From contig JALRGT010000026.1 of the NCBI GenBank assembly GCA_023259675.1, positions 1 to 42,258 on the forward strand: a stretch of DNA of 42,258 bases, given 5' to 3'. The stretch comes from Flavobacterium sp. Its GTDB lineage: Bacteria > Bacteroidota > Bacteroidia > Flavobacteriales > Flavobacteriaceae. This document shows positions 7,737-14,604 of this stretch, in pieces (position 1 is the stretch's first letter; the number at the start of each line of letters is the position of its first letter). Both the position numbers and the translations under genes were made by a program. The notes beneath the pieces were generated by a model. The model did not search any database and was not told the origin of the DNA. It worked only from the letters and a program-made list of their open reading frames with translations.

Positions 7737-7951
7737 GTGGAGTTGAAGAGATTACAATCGAACACCTTATTCCTATTTTAAATTTCTTAAATAGCTTAGA
7801 ATTTTCTGTGTAATCAACTGTAAAACAGCTGTTTGTTATTTTTTTTATTTGAATGGGATTTTTAGGAGAGATATTTAAAAGAGTGAATTTTCGATAGTTT
7901 TTGAAAAAGTTAACTTTCTTAAATATAAAAATCAGTAATAAAACTAGGTAA

Positions 7952-7974
7952 AAGAGTTCGACAGTCGAACTCTT
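7952..7974. repeat. 23-base perfect palindrome
   Basis: AAGAGTTCGAC (7952-7962), one base, then GTCGAACTCTT (7964-7974). The one-base spacer makes it unsuited to a terminator loop and no T-tract follows; it looks more like a protein-binding or recombination site. Confidence 0.6.
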
Positions 7975-8166
7975 AAAGAAAACTTTAAAATCACTAGGGT
8001 TTGGAGAATTATTATAAAGAGAATAAAGTATTTTTAATTTTTTTTTTTGACTTACCTCTTCGATACAAATTTTAAAAGATTTTCTTCATGGTTTGAAGAA
8101 ATTAGCATAATTTAAATATTTTAAACTAAGATAAATCATGTAAATATGCTTGTAGGCGGTTTAATA

Positions 8167-8715
8167 GGTTCTGTCGCATCTAAGAATAATTTTTAAATTT
8201 GGGAATTTAAAAATTATTTAATTCATGAACAGTAAAGGTCATTGTTATCCAAAAGCTATTATTCTCCAGGCATTATACTTCAAACTTAGATTTACTTTAA
8301 GCTATCGTGATGTCGAGGAGATAATGAAGATGCGGGGAGTTCAGGTTGACCATGCTACAATTCAGCGTTGGGTGTACAAGTTTAGTCCTTCTATCAAGGC
8401 GTAAATGAAAAAACGAAAACTAAGAGTTGGGAAAAGTTGGAGAATGGATGAAACCTATATAAAAGTTAATGGTAAATGGTGTTATTTGTATAGAGCAGTT
8501 GATAAATCAAGTAATACGGTTGATTTCCTATTAACCAAAAGAAGGCAAAGGATGAGTGCCCAATCTTTTTTAATTAAGGCAATTGGTAATAATGGTAAGC
8601 CATGAATAATAAATATTGACAAAAGTGGATCAAACATAGGCGCTATAAGAGTTTATAATCAGCGTTCGTTTTCTAAAAATTGTGATCCGGCAATGTAAAA
8701 GACTTGGAAAGTGAT
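8167..8715 (+). mobile_element. Truncated IS6-family insertion sequence (left end present, right end absent)
   Basis: GGTTCTGTCGCATCT at 8167-8181 matches the terminal inverted repeat style of IS6-family elements and lies 58 bp before the transposase start. No inverse copy (AGATGCGACAGAACC) appears downstream before the TraG remnant, so the right end is lost. Confidence 0.75.
8225..8715 (+). pseudogene. IS6-family transposase, broken
   Basis: The frame from ATG 8225 reads MNSKGHCYPKAIILQALYFK with the N-terminal HTH region (SYRDVEEIMKMRGVQVDHAT) and stops at TAA 8402. It resumes at 8405 with MKKRKLRVGKSWRMDETYIK, where WRMDETYI carries the first catalytic Asp of the DDE triad, continues through YLYRAVDKSSNTVDF, and hits TGA at 8603-8605. 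A further in-frame piece (INIDKSGSN) follows, then a frameshift to IRQCKRLGK. The final DDE Glu region is missing. At least two nonsense changes, one frameshift and a 3' truncation make it inactive. Confidence 0.85.
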
Positions 8716-8796
8716 AAATATCAACTAATAAGATTGTATAATCTCCATAAAGTAATTAAAAATCTATAATTTGAAAAATAAAATGATATTGAGAAG

Positions 8797-9030
8797 TCAC
8801 ACAAACTCCCCAATAACATACTCCTCCAAATCATTTTTCCGAAAAATGGAAGAACTGTTTTCTGTTTCAGAAGAAAGACTACTGTCTAATAGCTTGGCTA
8901 TTTTACGTGAAGCACTTTCCATAGAATTCTCCAGTAGGTCAAATAATTCGGTTCCTTGTATTTTCTGAACGATGGCAATTGCTTTTTCCTTCTGAGAAGG
9001 CTCCAGATTTTCTTTTTACTGCATACGATC
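8797..9030 (-). pseudogene. C-terminal remnant of an unidentified conjugative-element protein
   Basis: Downstream of the TraG remnant on the minus strand, the frame reads KENLEPSQKEKAIAIVQKIQ, GTELFDLLENSMESASRKIA and ends NDLEEYVIGEFV at TGA 8797-8799. A stop codon sits three codons after the only nearby ATG (9022-9024). The low gap to the TraG stop (9031) suggests both were part of one transfer operon. I do not recognise the family. Confidence 0.4.
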
Positions 9031-9790
9031 TCACTTCTTCACCACCAAATAAGCCAATCCAGGATCATTAAGGAGCCGTTCCATTTCCGAATGGATAATA
9101 TTATGAATATCTTGTTTTACTTGCAGGTAGTTTTGTTGAACCATTGTGTTGTCCAGTTTGCGAATAACTGTTATTTCTTTATAATTATCCTATTCTTTTT
9201 TCAAGGCGTCATGATCGTTTAGTAATTCGCAATGGAATGTTTTTAATTCAATTTTACAGTCGGGATCATCGGCTACCGTACCAACGAACTCACCAGAACT
9301 TAAAGAGGCAATTTTGGAAGGAGGAACAGCAGATTCCAACTGTTTAGAGCGACTAATAGAAGTGTCGCCACTGTTAATAGATACGCTTTCTCTGTCCTGC
9401 ATAATTTTTCCAAATCTTTCCGATAATTGTTTGGCGGTATCACCCGTTACTTGTCCACTGATAATATTTCCAACAATATTCATAATTACATCGGCTTGTT
9501 CGCGACCATAGTCTTTGCGTAGCTGACTGTAATCTTGAATCCCTAAACAAGTGGCTACTTTGTTGCTTCGCGCAGTGGCAATAAGACTATCCATATTGTT
9601 GAGGTAGATAGTTGGAAATTCATCAAATATAAGGCTGCTTTTTTGCTTGCCTTTCTGGTTGACCTGTTTGATTAAACGGCTAACATATAGTGATAAGACA
9701 GCTCCATATATCTGTGTTTTTTGGGGATTGTTACCCATGCAGACAATCTTGGGTTCATCAGGATTATTAATATCTAGAGTTGAAGAAAGT
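9031..9790 (-). pseudogene. C-terminal part of TraG/VirD4-like conjugation coupling ATPase
   Basis: The minus-strand frame reads TLDINNPDEPKIVCMGNNPQ, SLYVSRLIKQVNQKGKQKSS, then the Walker B-like LIFDEFPTIYL, IATARSNKVATCLGIQDYSQ and later PPSKIASLSSGEFVGTVADD. These are the C-terminal half of the TraG-type coupling protein of Bacteroidota conjugative elements. A TAG stop at 9190-9192 interrupts it; the frame then continues NYKEITVIRKLDNTMVQQNY to a second stop TGA at 9031-9033. The N-terminal half with Walker A is missing: homology ends near 9785, where an unrelated plus-strand piece begins. The gene is inactive. Confidence 0.8.
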
Positions 9791-9853
9791 ATGCAAAAAG
9801 CAGGGTTCATCGAATTAGATGAAAATCTAAAAGCTTTGTTTAAAGACAAGTAG
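9791..9853 (+). pseudogene. C-terminal tail of an unknown plus-strand gene
   Basis: The plus strand reads MQKAGFIELDENLKALFKDK and stops at TAG 9851-9853, followed 16 bases later by a good terminator. The codon pattern and terminator suggest the true 3' end of a gene whose front was lost when the TraG fragment joined near 9785. The family is not recognised. Confidence 0.35.
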
Positions 9854-9869
9854 CCTTGTTTTTAAACAG

Positions 9870-9900
9870 AAAGGGATATAGTTAGTTATATTCCTTTTTT
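9870..9900 (+). terminator. Rho-independent terminator
   Basis: AAAGGGATATA (9870-9880) pairs with TATATTCCTTT (9887-9897) with one G-T pair and runs into TTT. It follows the 3' fragment at 9791-9853. Confidence 0.7.
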
Positions 9901-9990
9901 ATGTTTATTCATTATTTTGAAACATTTAAAAGTAAATATTACAAAAGCATTTTTAACATTAGTTAACAATATTGTGTAAACAAATTTTTT

Positions 9991-9998
9991 TATTTTTG
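9991..9998 (+). promoter_or_regulatory. Candidate -7 box (TATTTTTG) of the antitoxin-like gene
   Basis: TATTTTTG fits TAnnTTTG and ends 4 bases before the ATG at 10003. A TTG lies at 9972-9974. If used, transcription would begin at or next to the start codon, giving a leaderless message. Confidence 0.35.
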
Positions 9999-10002
9999 TC
10001 GT

Positions 10003-10479
10003 ATGGAATCTAATTTACAACTATTGAAAGGGATACATCCTGGCTTTGTATTGGAGCGGGAATTGGAAAAACGCCATTTGCGTAAGGGTTTTTTTGCGCT
10101 TTCTTTACAAGAGTATCCACAAACGCTAACCGCCATTACCAAAGGTAAGAGAGGAATGAATACTTCGTTGGCCTTAAAAATTGAGGAAGCACTAGGTTTG
10201 GAAGAAGGTTATTTTATGATACTACAGGTTTATTACGATATTGAACAAGAGAAAAAAAAGCAAAATAAAACCCGTACTGATTTACCTCAATTGAGACCAG
10301 TATTATTTTGGGACACTAAATTAAATACCATTGACTGGGAAAAACAGAAAAAAGCCATTATTAAAAGAGTTTTTGAGCGTGGTAATGAGATGGAGAAAAA
10401 AGAAATAATTCGTTTTTATGGTGCTCAAACGGTTGATACAATACTAAATTTACTTCCTAACAAAGATGCTTTATTATAA
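10003..10479 (+). CDS. XRE-type antitoxin of an AbiE-like toxin-antitoxin pair
   Basis: A 158-residue protein with an N-terminal helix-turn-helix region (GIHPGFVLERELEKRHLRKG, then SLQEYPQTLTAITKGKRGMN and TSLALKIEEALGL) like HigA-type antitoxins. A C-terminal part (RPVLFWDTKLNTIDWEKQKK, FERGNEMEKKEIIRFYG) is typical of the antitoxin that sits before AbiEii/AbiGii-type nucleotidyltransferase toxins in Bacteroidota. The antitoxin would bind DNA to repress the operon and counter the toxin. Its 3' end overlaps the start of the toxin remnant by 14 bases. The antitoxin reads intact although the toxin is destroyed. The C-terminal assignment rests on remembered family context. Confidence 0.75.
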   Translation: MESNLQLLKGIHPGFVLERELEKRHLRKGFFALSLQEYPQTLTAITKGKRGMNTSLALKIEEALGLEEGYFMILQVYYDIEQEKKKQNKTRTDLPQLRPVLFWDTKLNTIDWEKQKKAIIKRVFERGNEMEKKEIIRFYGAQTVDTILNLLPNKDALL

Positions 10480-10640
10480 TATTTGTTACTTTTTTATTGC
10501 GTAAAATTCTGGATCATTTAATGTCATCTGATGTCTTTGCTGATTTCAGGCTTATCGGTGGAACAGCATTGAGCTTATGCAGAGGACATAGAATGTCTGT
10601 AGATATTGATTTGTTTACAGATGCGGAGTATAACACGATT
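10466..10640 (+). pseudogene. AbiEii/AbiGii-type nucleotidyltransferase toxin, frameshifted and truncated
   Basis: A natural start is ATG 10466, overlapping the antitoxin end, reading MLYYN, then a one-base frameshift in the T-rich stretch at about 10481-10490 restores LLRKILDHLMSSDVFADFRL, IGGTALSLCRGHRMSVDIDL and FTDAEY. The GGTALSL and SVDIDLF motifs are the nucleotidyltransferase GGTA and DxD signature of AbiEii toxins. The gene breaks off near 10640, where a minus-strand excisionase-like remnant begins. Only about 50 of the usual 200 or more residues are left, so it cannot be active. Confidence 0.75.
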
Positions 10641-10957
10641 AACTGTCCTTGTGCCAAACTTTGCAATGTCAATTTCTCCTCTTGAAATAATTCGATATAT
10701 CGTTCTCCGACTAATTCCAAGTAAAGCACTTACCTGATTTACGCTAAGAAAATCTTTTGATTTTAATATTTCAAGGAGTGGGTTCTTTACAATCTCAGTT
10801 TGTTTATTACTCTCTTCAATCTTCGCTTGTCTAATTAACGATTTTTGTAACCTCTACTATTACAACTCAGTGAGCAATAGCGTGTTCTTGTTGTGTGGGC
10901 TGTAAATTCATTTTTACAGAATTCGCAGTTGCGGGTAATCTTAATGTTTGTACTCAT
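10638..10957 (-). pseudogene. Frameshifted helix-turn-helix (excisionase-like) protein of a conjugative element
   Basis: The minus strand starts at ATG 10957 with MSTNIKITRNCEFCKNEFTA and TRTRYCSLSCNSRGYKNR, a CxxC...CxxxC zinc-ribbon-like head, then stops; in another frame it continues SLIRQAKIEESNKQTEIVKN and FLSVNQVSALLGISRRTIYR, IISRGEIDIAKFGTRTV. The second part is a MerR/excisionase-like helix-turn-helix with GISRRTIYR. Genes of this shape sit next to integrases in Bacteroidota integrative elements. It has one frameshift near 10845 and loses its last codons at the junction with the toxin remnant. Confidence 0.7.
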
Positions 10958-11187
10958 AGTAATGTGACTTTAAGTGTCCCACTGTGACTATGTGTGTCTC
11001 TCTTTGCCATAATTTGGCCAAAAAAAAATATTTTTTGTATCTTGATTTTCAAGGTACAAATGAGGTACAAATTTAATCAAAACATTGCATAATAAACAAA
11101 AGTAAACACAAATAAAAACGAGTTAAAATATTAATTATCAATACTTTAACTCGTTTGTTTGTTGTTGTTTTGTGATATTTTGTTTTG
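10958..11187. other. Non-coding stretch between the mobile remnants and mnmE
   Basis: It holds the upstream part of the excisionase-like remnant, a short doubled string AGGTACAAAT (in 11052-11080), and the mnmE terminator at 11116-11156. No integrase gene is visible. Confidence 0.5.
11116..11156 (-). terminator. Terminator of mnmE
   Basis: AAACGAGTTAAA (11116-11127) pairs perfectly with TTTAACTCGTTT (11145-11156); on the minus strand a TTTTTA tract follows. It lies 31 bases past the mnmE stop. Confidence 0.8.
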
Positions 11188-12588
11188 CTATTTCCCGATA
11201 CAGAAATTAGCAAAAATATTCCCCAAAAGCTCATCATTAGTGACTTGTCCTGTAATCATCCCAAAATGGTACAAAGCTTCCCGAATATCGAGAGCCATCA
11301 GGTCGCTGGAGAGATTGGTTTCCAGTCCGTATTTTACTTTTGATATTTCATCAAGAGCTTTAAGTAAGGAGTCATAATGCCTTGTATTGGTCACGATTGT
11401 TTCGTTATTTCGTAAAGCGCCGGTATTCACAAAAGAAAGCAATTGGTTTTTCAAATCATCAACACCAATGTTCTCTTTGGCTGAGATAGTTTCCAGTATA
11501 ACGTTTAAAGGCTTTAGTTGTTCCTTAATAGTCAGTACTTCATTTTCAGAAAGCAATTCAATTTTATTGATAACAACCACTAGAGGTTTCAAAGGGAATT
11601 GGTTTTTTATTTTCTCAATTTCTATGATGTATTCCGAACTTTGAACTTTAAACTTTAAACTTTCAAACAAATATAAAACCACCTGCGCCTGTTCTATTTT
11701 TTCAAAAGTCTTTTTGATTCCGATGCTCTCTACGATGTCTTTGGTTTCGCGGATTCCGGCTGTGTCAATGAATCGGAAGCCAATTCCGCCAATAACCAAT
11801 TCGTCTTCAATCGTATCTCGGGTAGTTCCGGCTATTTCCGAAACAATGGCGCGTTCTTCGTTGAGTAAAGCGTTCAAAAGCGTCGATTTCCCCACATTGG
11901 GTTCACCCACAATGGCCACGGGAATTCCGTTTTTAATTACATTCCCCACGGCAAATGAATCGATTAATCTTTTGAGAACAAATTCGATTCGGTTTAATAA
12001 TTCATGAAACTGACTTCTGTCGGCAAATTCTACGTCCTCTTCGGCAAAATCGAGTTCAAGTTCAATGAGTGAAGCAAAATTTAATAATTCTTCACGCAGT
12101 TTGGCAATTTCGTTCGAAAATCCACCACGCATCTGCTGCATCGCAATTTGGTGACTCGCTTCATTATCGGATGAAATTAAGTCGGCAACCGCTTCGGCTT
12201 GGGACAAATCAAGTTTTCCGTTAAGGAAAGCTCTCAGGGTAAATTCCCCCGGATTGGCCATACGACAACCTTTTCTCAACAATAACTGAATAATTTGTTG
12301 CTGGATGTATGTCGAACCGTGACAGGAAATCTCGATAGTATTTTCGCCGGTATAGGAGTTCGGTCCTTTGAATATAGAAACCAATACTTCATCGAGGGTT
12401 TTGTTTTCGTCAACAATGTGTCCCAGATGCAGTGTATGTGTTTTTTGTTGTAATAAATCTTTCTTTTTGATGGATTTAAAAACCGAATTTCCAATAACAA
12501 TAGCATTCTCTCCCGAAATTCGAATTACCGCAATTGCTCCTGCTCCCGAAGGAGTGGCCAGTGCAATAATGGTATCATGATGTGTCAT
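11188..12588 (-). CDS. mnmE: tRNA modification GTPase MnmE (TrmE/ThdF)
   Basis: A 466-residue protein, normal length for the family. MnmE with MnmG installs the 5-carboxymethylaminomethyl group on U34 of certain tRNAs in the cytoplasm. Visible: N-terminal formyl-THF-binding domain (IALATPSGAGAIAVIRISG), G1 GEPNVGKS (228-235), G2 TTRDT (255-259), G3 DTAG (275-278), G4 written NKIE (341-344, Glu in place of the usual Asp) and the invariant C-terminal FCIGK whose Cys is needed for activity. Two oddities: an in-frame insertion of four heptamer repeats encodes ESLKFKVQSSE at about 309-319 within the G domain, and mobile-element remnants begin just beyond the 3' end, a place used by integrating islands in other bacteria. 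Confidence 0.97.
   Translation of the reverse strand: MTHHDTIIALATPSGAGAIAVIRISGENAIVIGNSVFKSIKKKDLLQQKTHTLHLGHIVDENKTLDEVLVSIFKGPNSYTGENTIEISCHGSTYIQQQIIQLLLRKGCRMANPGEFTLRAFLNGKLDLSQAEAVADLISSDNEASHQIAMQQMRGGFSNEIAKLREELLNFASLIELELDFAEEDVEFADRSQFHELLNRIEFVLKRLIDSFAVGNVIKNGIPVAIVGEPNVGKSTLLNALLNEERAIVSEIAGTTRDTIEDELVIGGIGFRFIDTAGIRETKDIVESIGIKKTFEKIEQAQVVLYLFESLKFKVQSSEYIIEIEKIKNQFPLKPLVVVINKIELLSENEVLTIKEQLKPLNVILETISAKENIGVDDLKNQLLSFVNTGALRNNETIVTNTRHYDSLLKALDEISKVKYGLETNLSSDLMALDIREALYHFGMITGQVTNDELLGNIFANFCIGK
11637..11664. repeat. Four tandem heptamers (AACTTTN) inside mnmE
   Basis: AACTTTG AACTTTA AACTTTA AACTTTC, 28 bases. On the coding strand they read as SLKFKVQSS. Length 28 is not a multiple of three, so the present frame depends on the exact copy number and flanks. 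Confidence 0.85.
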
Positions 12589-12754
12589 ATTTTTTTATTC
12601 TAAGTTGCAAAGGTAATAAATCTGTTGCAGTATCTGTTTTTAATGAAAAAATGAATATTTGTACTGTATAAAAAATTAAATACTTGGGAATTAATGGGTT
12701 AAAATTGTATCTTTATACGGATAAGTTTTTGATTAATTTGATAAACGATTTAAA

Positions 12755-13588
12755 ATGAAACGTATTCTATTCCCTACAGATTTTTCAGATGTTGCCACAA
12801 ATGCCTTTGTACATGCCATAGAAATGGCTAAGATTTTTCAAGGCGAATTAATTGTGTTGCATTCGTATGATGTTCCGCCCATCAGTGATCCCTTTTTTTT
12901 TCCTGAGAATTTCACCCAAGTGTATGATTCACTTGAGTTGGCTCAATTTGATTTGTTTAAAGAGGAGATTCCGAAACTTCGAGAAATAATGGAAAGCCAT
13001 AATGCTGAGCACATCAAGATGAGCCACCGACTCATGGAAGGGAATTTAATCACCAACATAAACAAATTAATCAAGGAAGCTCAAATAGATTTTGTGGTCA
13101 TGGGAACTTCAGATACAACGGAATGGGAAGCTTTTTTTGCGGGTTCAAATTCCGGTTCCGTAATTTTAGGATTAGAGGTGCCTATGCTGTGCGTGCCTGA
13201 GGGCGTAAAATTCAAAAAAATCTACACCATTGGTTTTACTACCCGATTTAGAGCTAAGGATAAAAAAGCCTTATTTACGGTTTTGGAAATAGCCAAACAA
13301 ATGAAAGTCCAAATCAAATGCCTGTATGTAAAAACCAGCAATTCGGATGTTGATCTAAAAACAATAGAAAGTTGGGAAGCGGAATTTAAACAAGAACCTA
13401 TTGAGTTTTTTGTAATTCAAAGCGATGAAATCAAACAGGTAATGCTTGATTTTATTACCTATCAGGATATTGACGTTTTATCAATGTTAGCGTATAAGAG
13501 AAGTTTTTTTGAAGGACTCTTTATTCCTGTTTATTCCAAAAAAACAGCTTCAGATATCTCAATCCCAATTCTAGTCATTCATGCTTGA
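12755..13588 (+). CDS. Universal stress protein, two-domain
   Basis: A 277-residue protein made of two UspA folds. The first begins MKRILFPTDFSDVATNAFVH and ends near residue 145 with FVVMGTSDTTEWEAFFAGSN, then SVILGLEVPMLCVPEG, the G-x(2)-G-x(9)-G(S/T) type region of ATP-binding UspA proteins in altered form. The second domain (about 152-277) is more divergent and ends SKKTASDISIPILVIHA. Such proteins are cytoplasmic and help cells survive starvation and other stress; the exact target is unknown. A close paralogue follows 89 bp downstream in the same orientation. Confidence 0.92.
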   Translation: MKRILFPTDFSDVATNAFVHAIEMAKIFQGELIVLHSYDVPPISDPFFFPENFTQVYDSLELAQFDLFKEEIPKLREIMESHNAEHIKMSHRLMEGNLITNINKLIKEAQIDFVVMGTSDTTEWEAFFAGSNSGSVILGLEVPMLCVPEGVKFKKIYTIGFTTRFRAKDKKALFTVLEIAKQMKVQIKCLYVKTSNSDVDLKTIESWEAEFKQEPIEFFVIQSDEIKQVMLDFITYQDIDVLSMLAYKRSFFEGLFIPVYSKKTASDISIPILVIHA

Positions 13589-13677
13589 CATAACTTTTCC
13601 AATTTAAGCGTAAGCTGTTTAAATTAAAAAAGTTCTATAAGTAAAACCAATTAGGTATTCAATTTAAATTCAAAAAA

Positions 13678-14514
13678 ATGAAACGTATTTTATTTCCAAC
13701 TGATTTTTCTGAAGTAGCCACAAATGCTTTTGTGCATGCTTTAGAATTTGCTAAAATAATTGATGGTGAAATCATCCTGCTCCATAGTTTTGAATTACCG
13801 GTTTTTGACAATCAATTTTTTCCGGAAAATTATATGGTGATTTATGAATCATTAGAACTTTCTCAATTTGAAATGTTTAAAGATGAAATTCCAAAACTTC
13901 GCGCAATTGCTGAAGAACGAAATTTGGATCATATAAAATTGACTCATAAACTGATGGATGGTGGTGTCGTTCATAACATTAAAAAAGCGGTAAAAGAGGA
14001 AAAAATAAATTTTGTGGTCATGGGAACTGCGGGAGCTTCCGGATGGTCTGAATTTTTTTCAGGAACCAATACAGGATATGTATTATCAGATATAGATATT
14101 CCGTTATTGAGTATTCCGGAGAATGCTAAATTTGAGAAAATTGAGCATATCGGATTTACAACTCGATTTAGACCAAAAGATAAAAAAGCATTAAAAAGCG
14201 TTTTGGAAATTGCAAAGTTGGCTGATGCCGATGTGAAATGTCTATATGTAAAAACCAGTAAATCGGATGTCCCAAAAGAGACTATCGAAAAATGGGAAAC
14301 CAAATTTAAAGACGAACCAATTGAGTTTTTTGTGATAGAAAGTGAAGATGTTAAAAACACCATACTCGACTTTATACAGTACAAAGAAATAGATATTTTA
14401 ACAATGTTAACTTACAAAAGAGGTTTCTTTGAAAGCCTATTGCATCCCAGTTTGACTAAAAAAGTAGCCAATAATTTTGATGTCCCTCTTTTATCAATTC
14501 ATATTGAAGAATAA
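13678..14514 (+). CDS. Universal stress protein, two-domain, tandem paralogue
   Basis: A 278-residue protein highly similar along its whole length to the gene just upstream (same MKRILFPTDFS start, EIPKLR, FVVMGT, IGFTTRFR, KDKKAL, CLYVKTS, EPIEFFVI). The pair is a tandem duplication. The first domain has VVMGTAGASGWSEFFSGTNT, closer to the nucleotide-binding loop than its partner. The 89-bp gap lets either one be read alone. Divergence between the copies, strongest in the loop after VVMGT, suggests different ligands or triggers, which is inference. Confidence 0.92.
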   Translation: MKRILFPTDFSEVATNAFVHALEFAKIIDGEIILLHSFELPVFDNQFFPENYMVIYESLELSQFEMFKDEIPKLRAIAEERNLDHIKLTHKLMDGGVVHNIKKAVKEEKINFVVMGTAGASGWSEFFSGTNTGYVLSDIDIPLLSIPENAKFEKIEHIGFTTRFRPKDKKALKSVLEIAKLADADVKCLYVKTSKSDVPKETIEKWETKFKDEPIEFFVIESEDVKNTILDFIQYKEIDILTMLTYKRGFFESLLHPSLTKKVANNFDVPLLSIHIEE

Positions 14515-14577
14515 ATTTTTGGACTTGTTTTTACACTGATATTATTTATTTACGGATGGATATTCTTTCAGTAATTC

Positions 14578-14585
14578 TATATTTG
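14578..14585 (+). promoter_or_regulatory. Candidate -7 box (TATATTTG) before the MutS-like gene
   Basis: TATATTTG fits TAnnTTTG and lies 19 bases before the ATG at 14605. No clear TTG element is visible 19-21 bases upstream. Confidence 0.3.
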
Positions 14586-14604
14586 TGTTATATTTAAATA
14601 CAAT

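Larger units (their letters stand above)
6969..8166. other. Decayed region between the cassette and the IS6 remnant
   Basis: Apart from the two minus-strand remnants above, this stretch has no convincing gene. It contains a strong hairpin at 7706-7736 and a 23-base palindrome at 7952-7974. Stop codons are dense in all frames and long A/T runs are common. Confidence 0.6.

Noticed and set aside
7735..7775. String GTGGAGTTGAAGAGATTACAATCGAACACC resembling the end of a tRNA gene
   Set aside because: Acceptor and anticodon stems cannot be formed and the T-loop motif is broken; at most a very worn tRNA piece.
8771..9222. Two plus-strand frames of 65 and 88 codons
   Set aside because: They are antisense to the TraG-linked remnants, whose minus-strand motifs are convincing.
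13971..14384. Minus-strand frame of 137 codons opposite the second universal stress gene
   Set aside because: Antisense shadow of a well-conserved gene; no motif or initiation signal.
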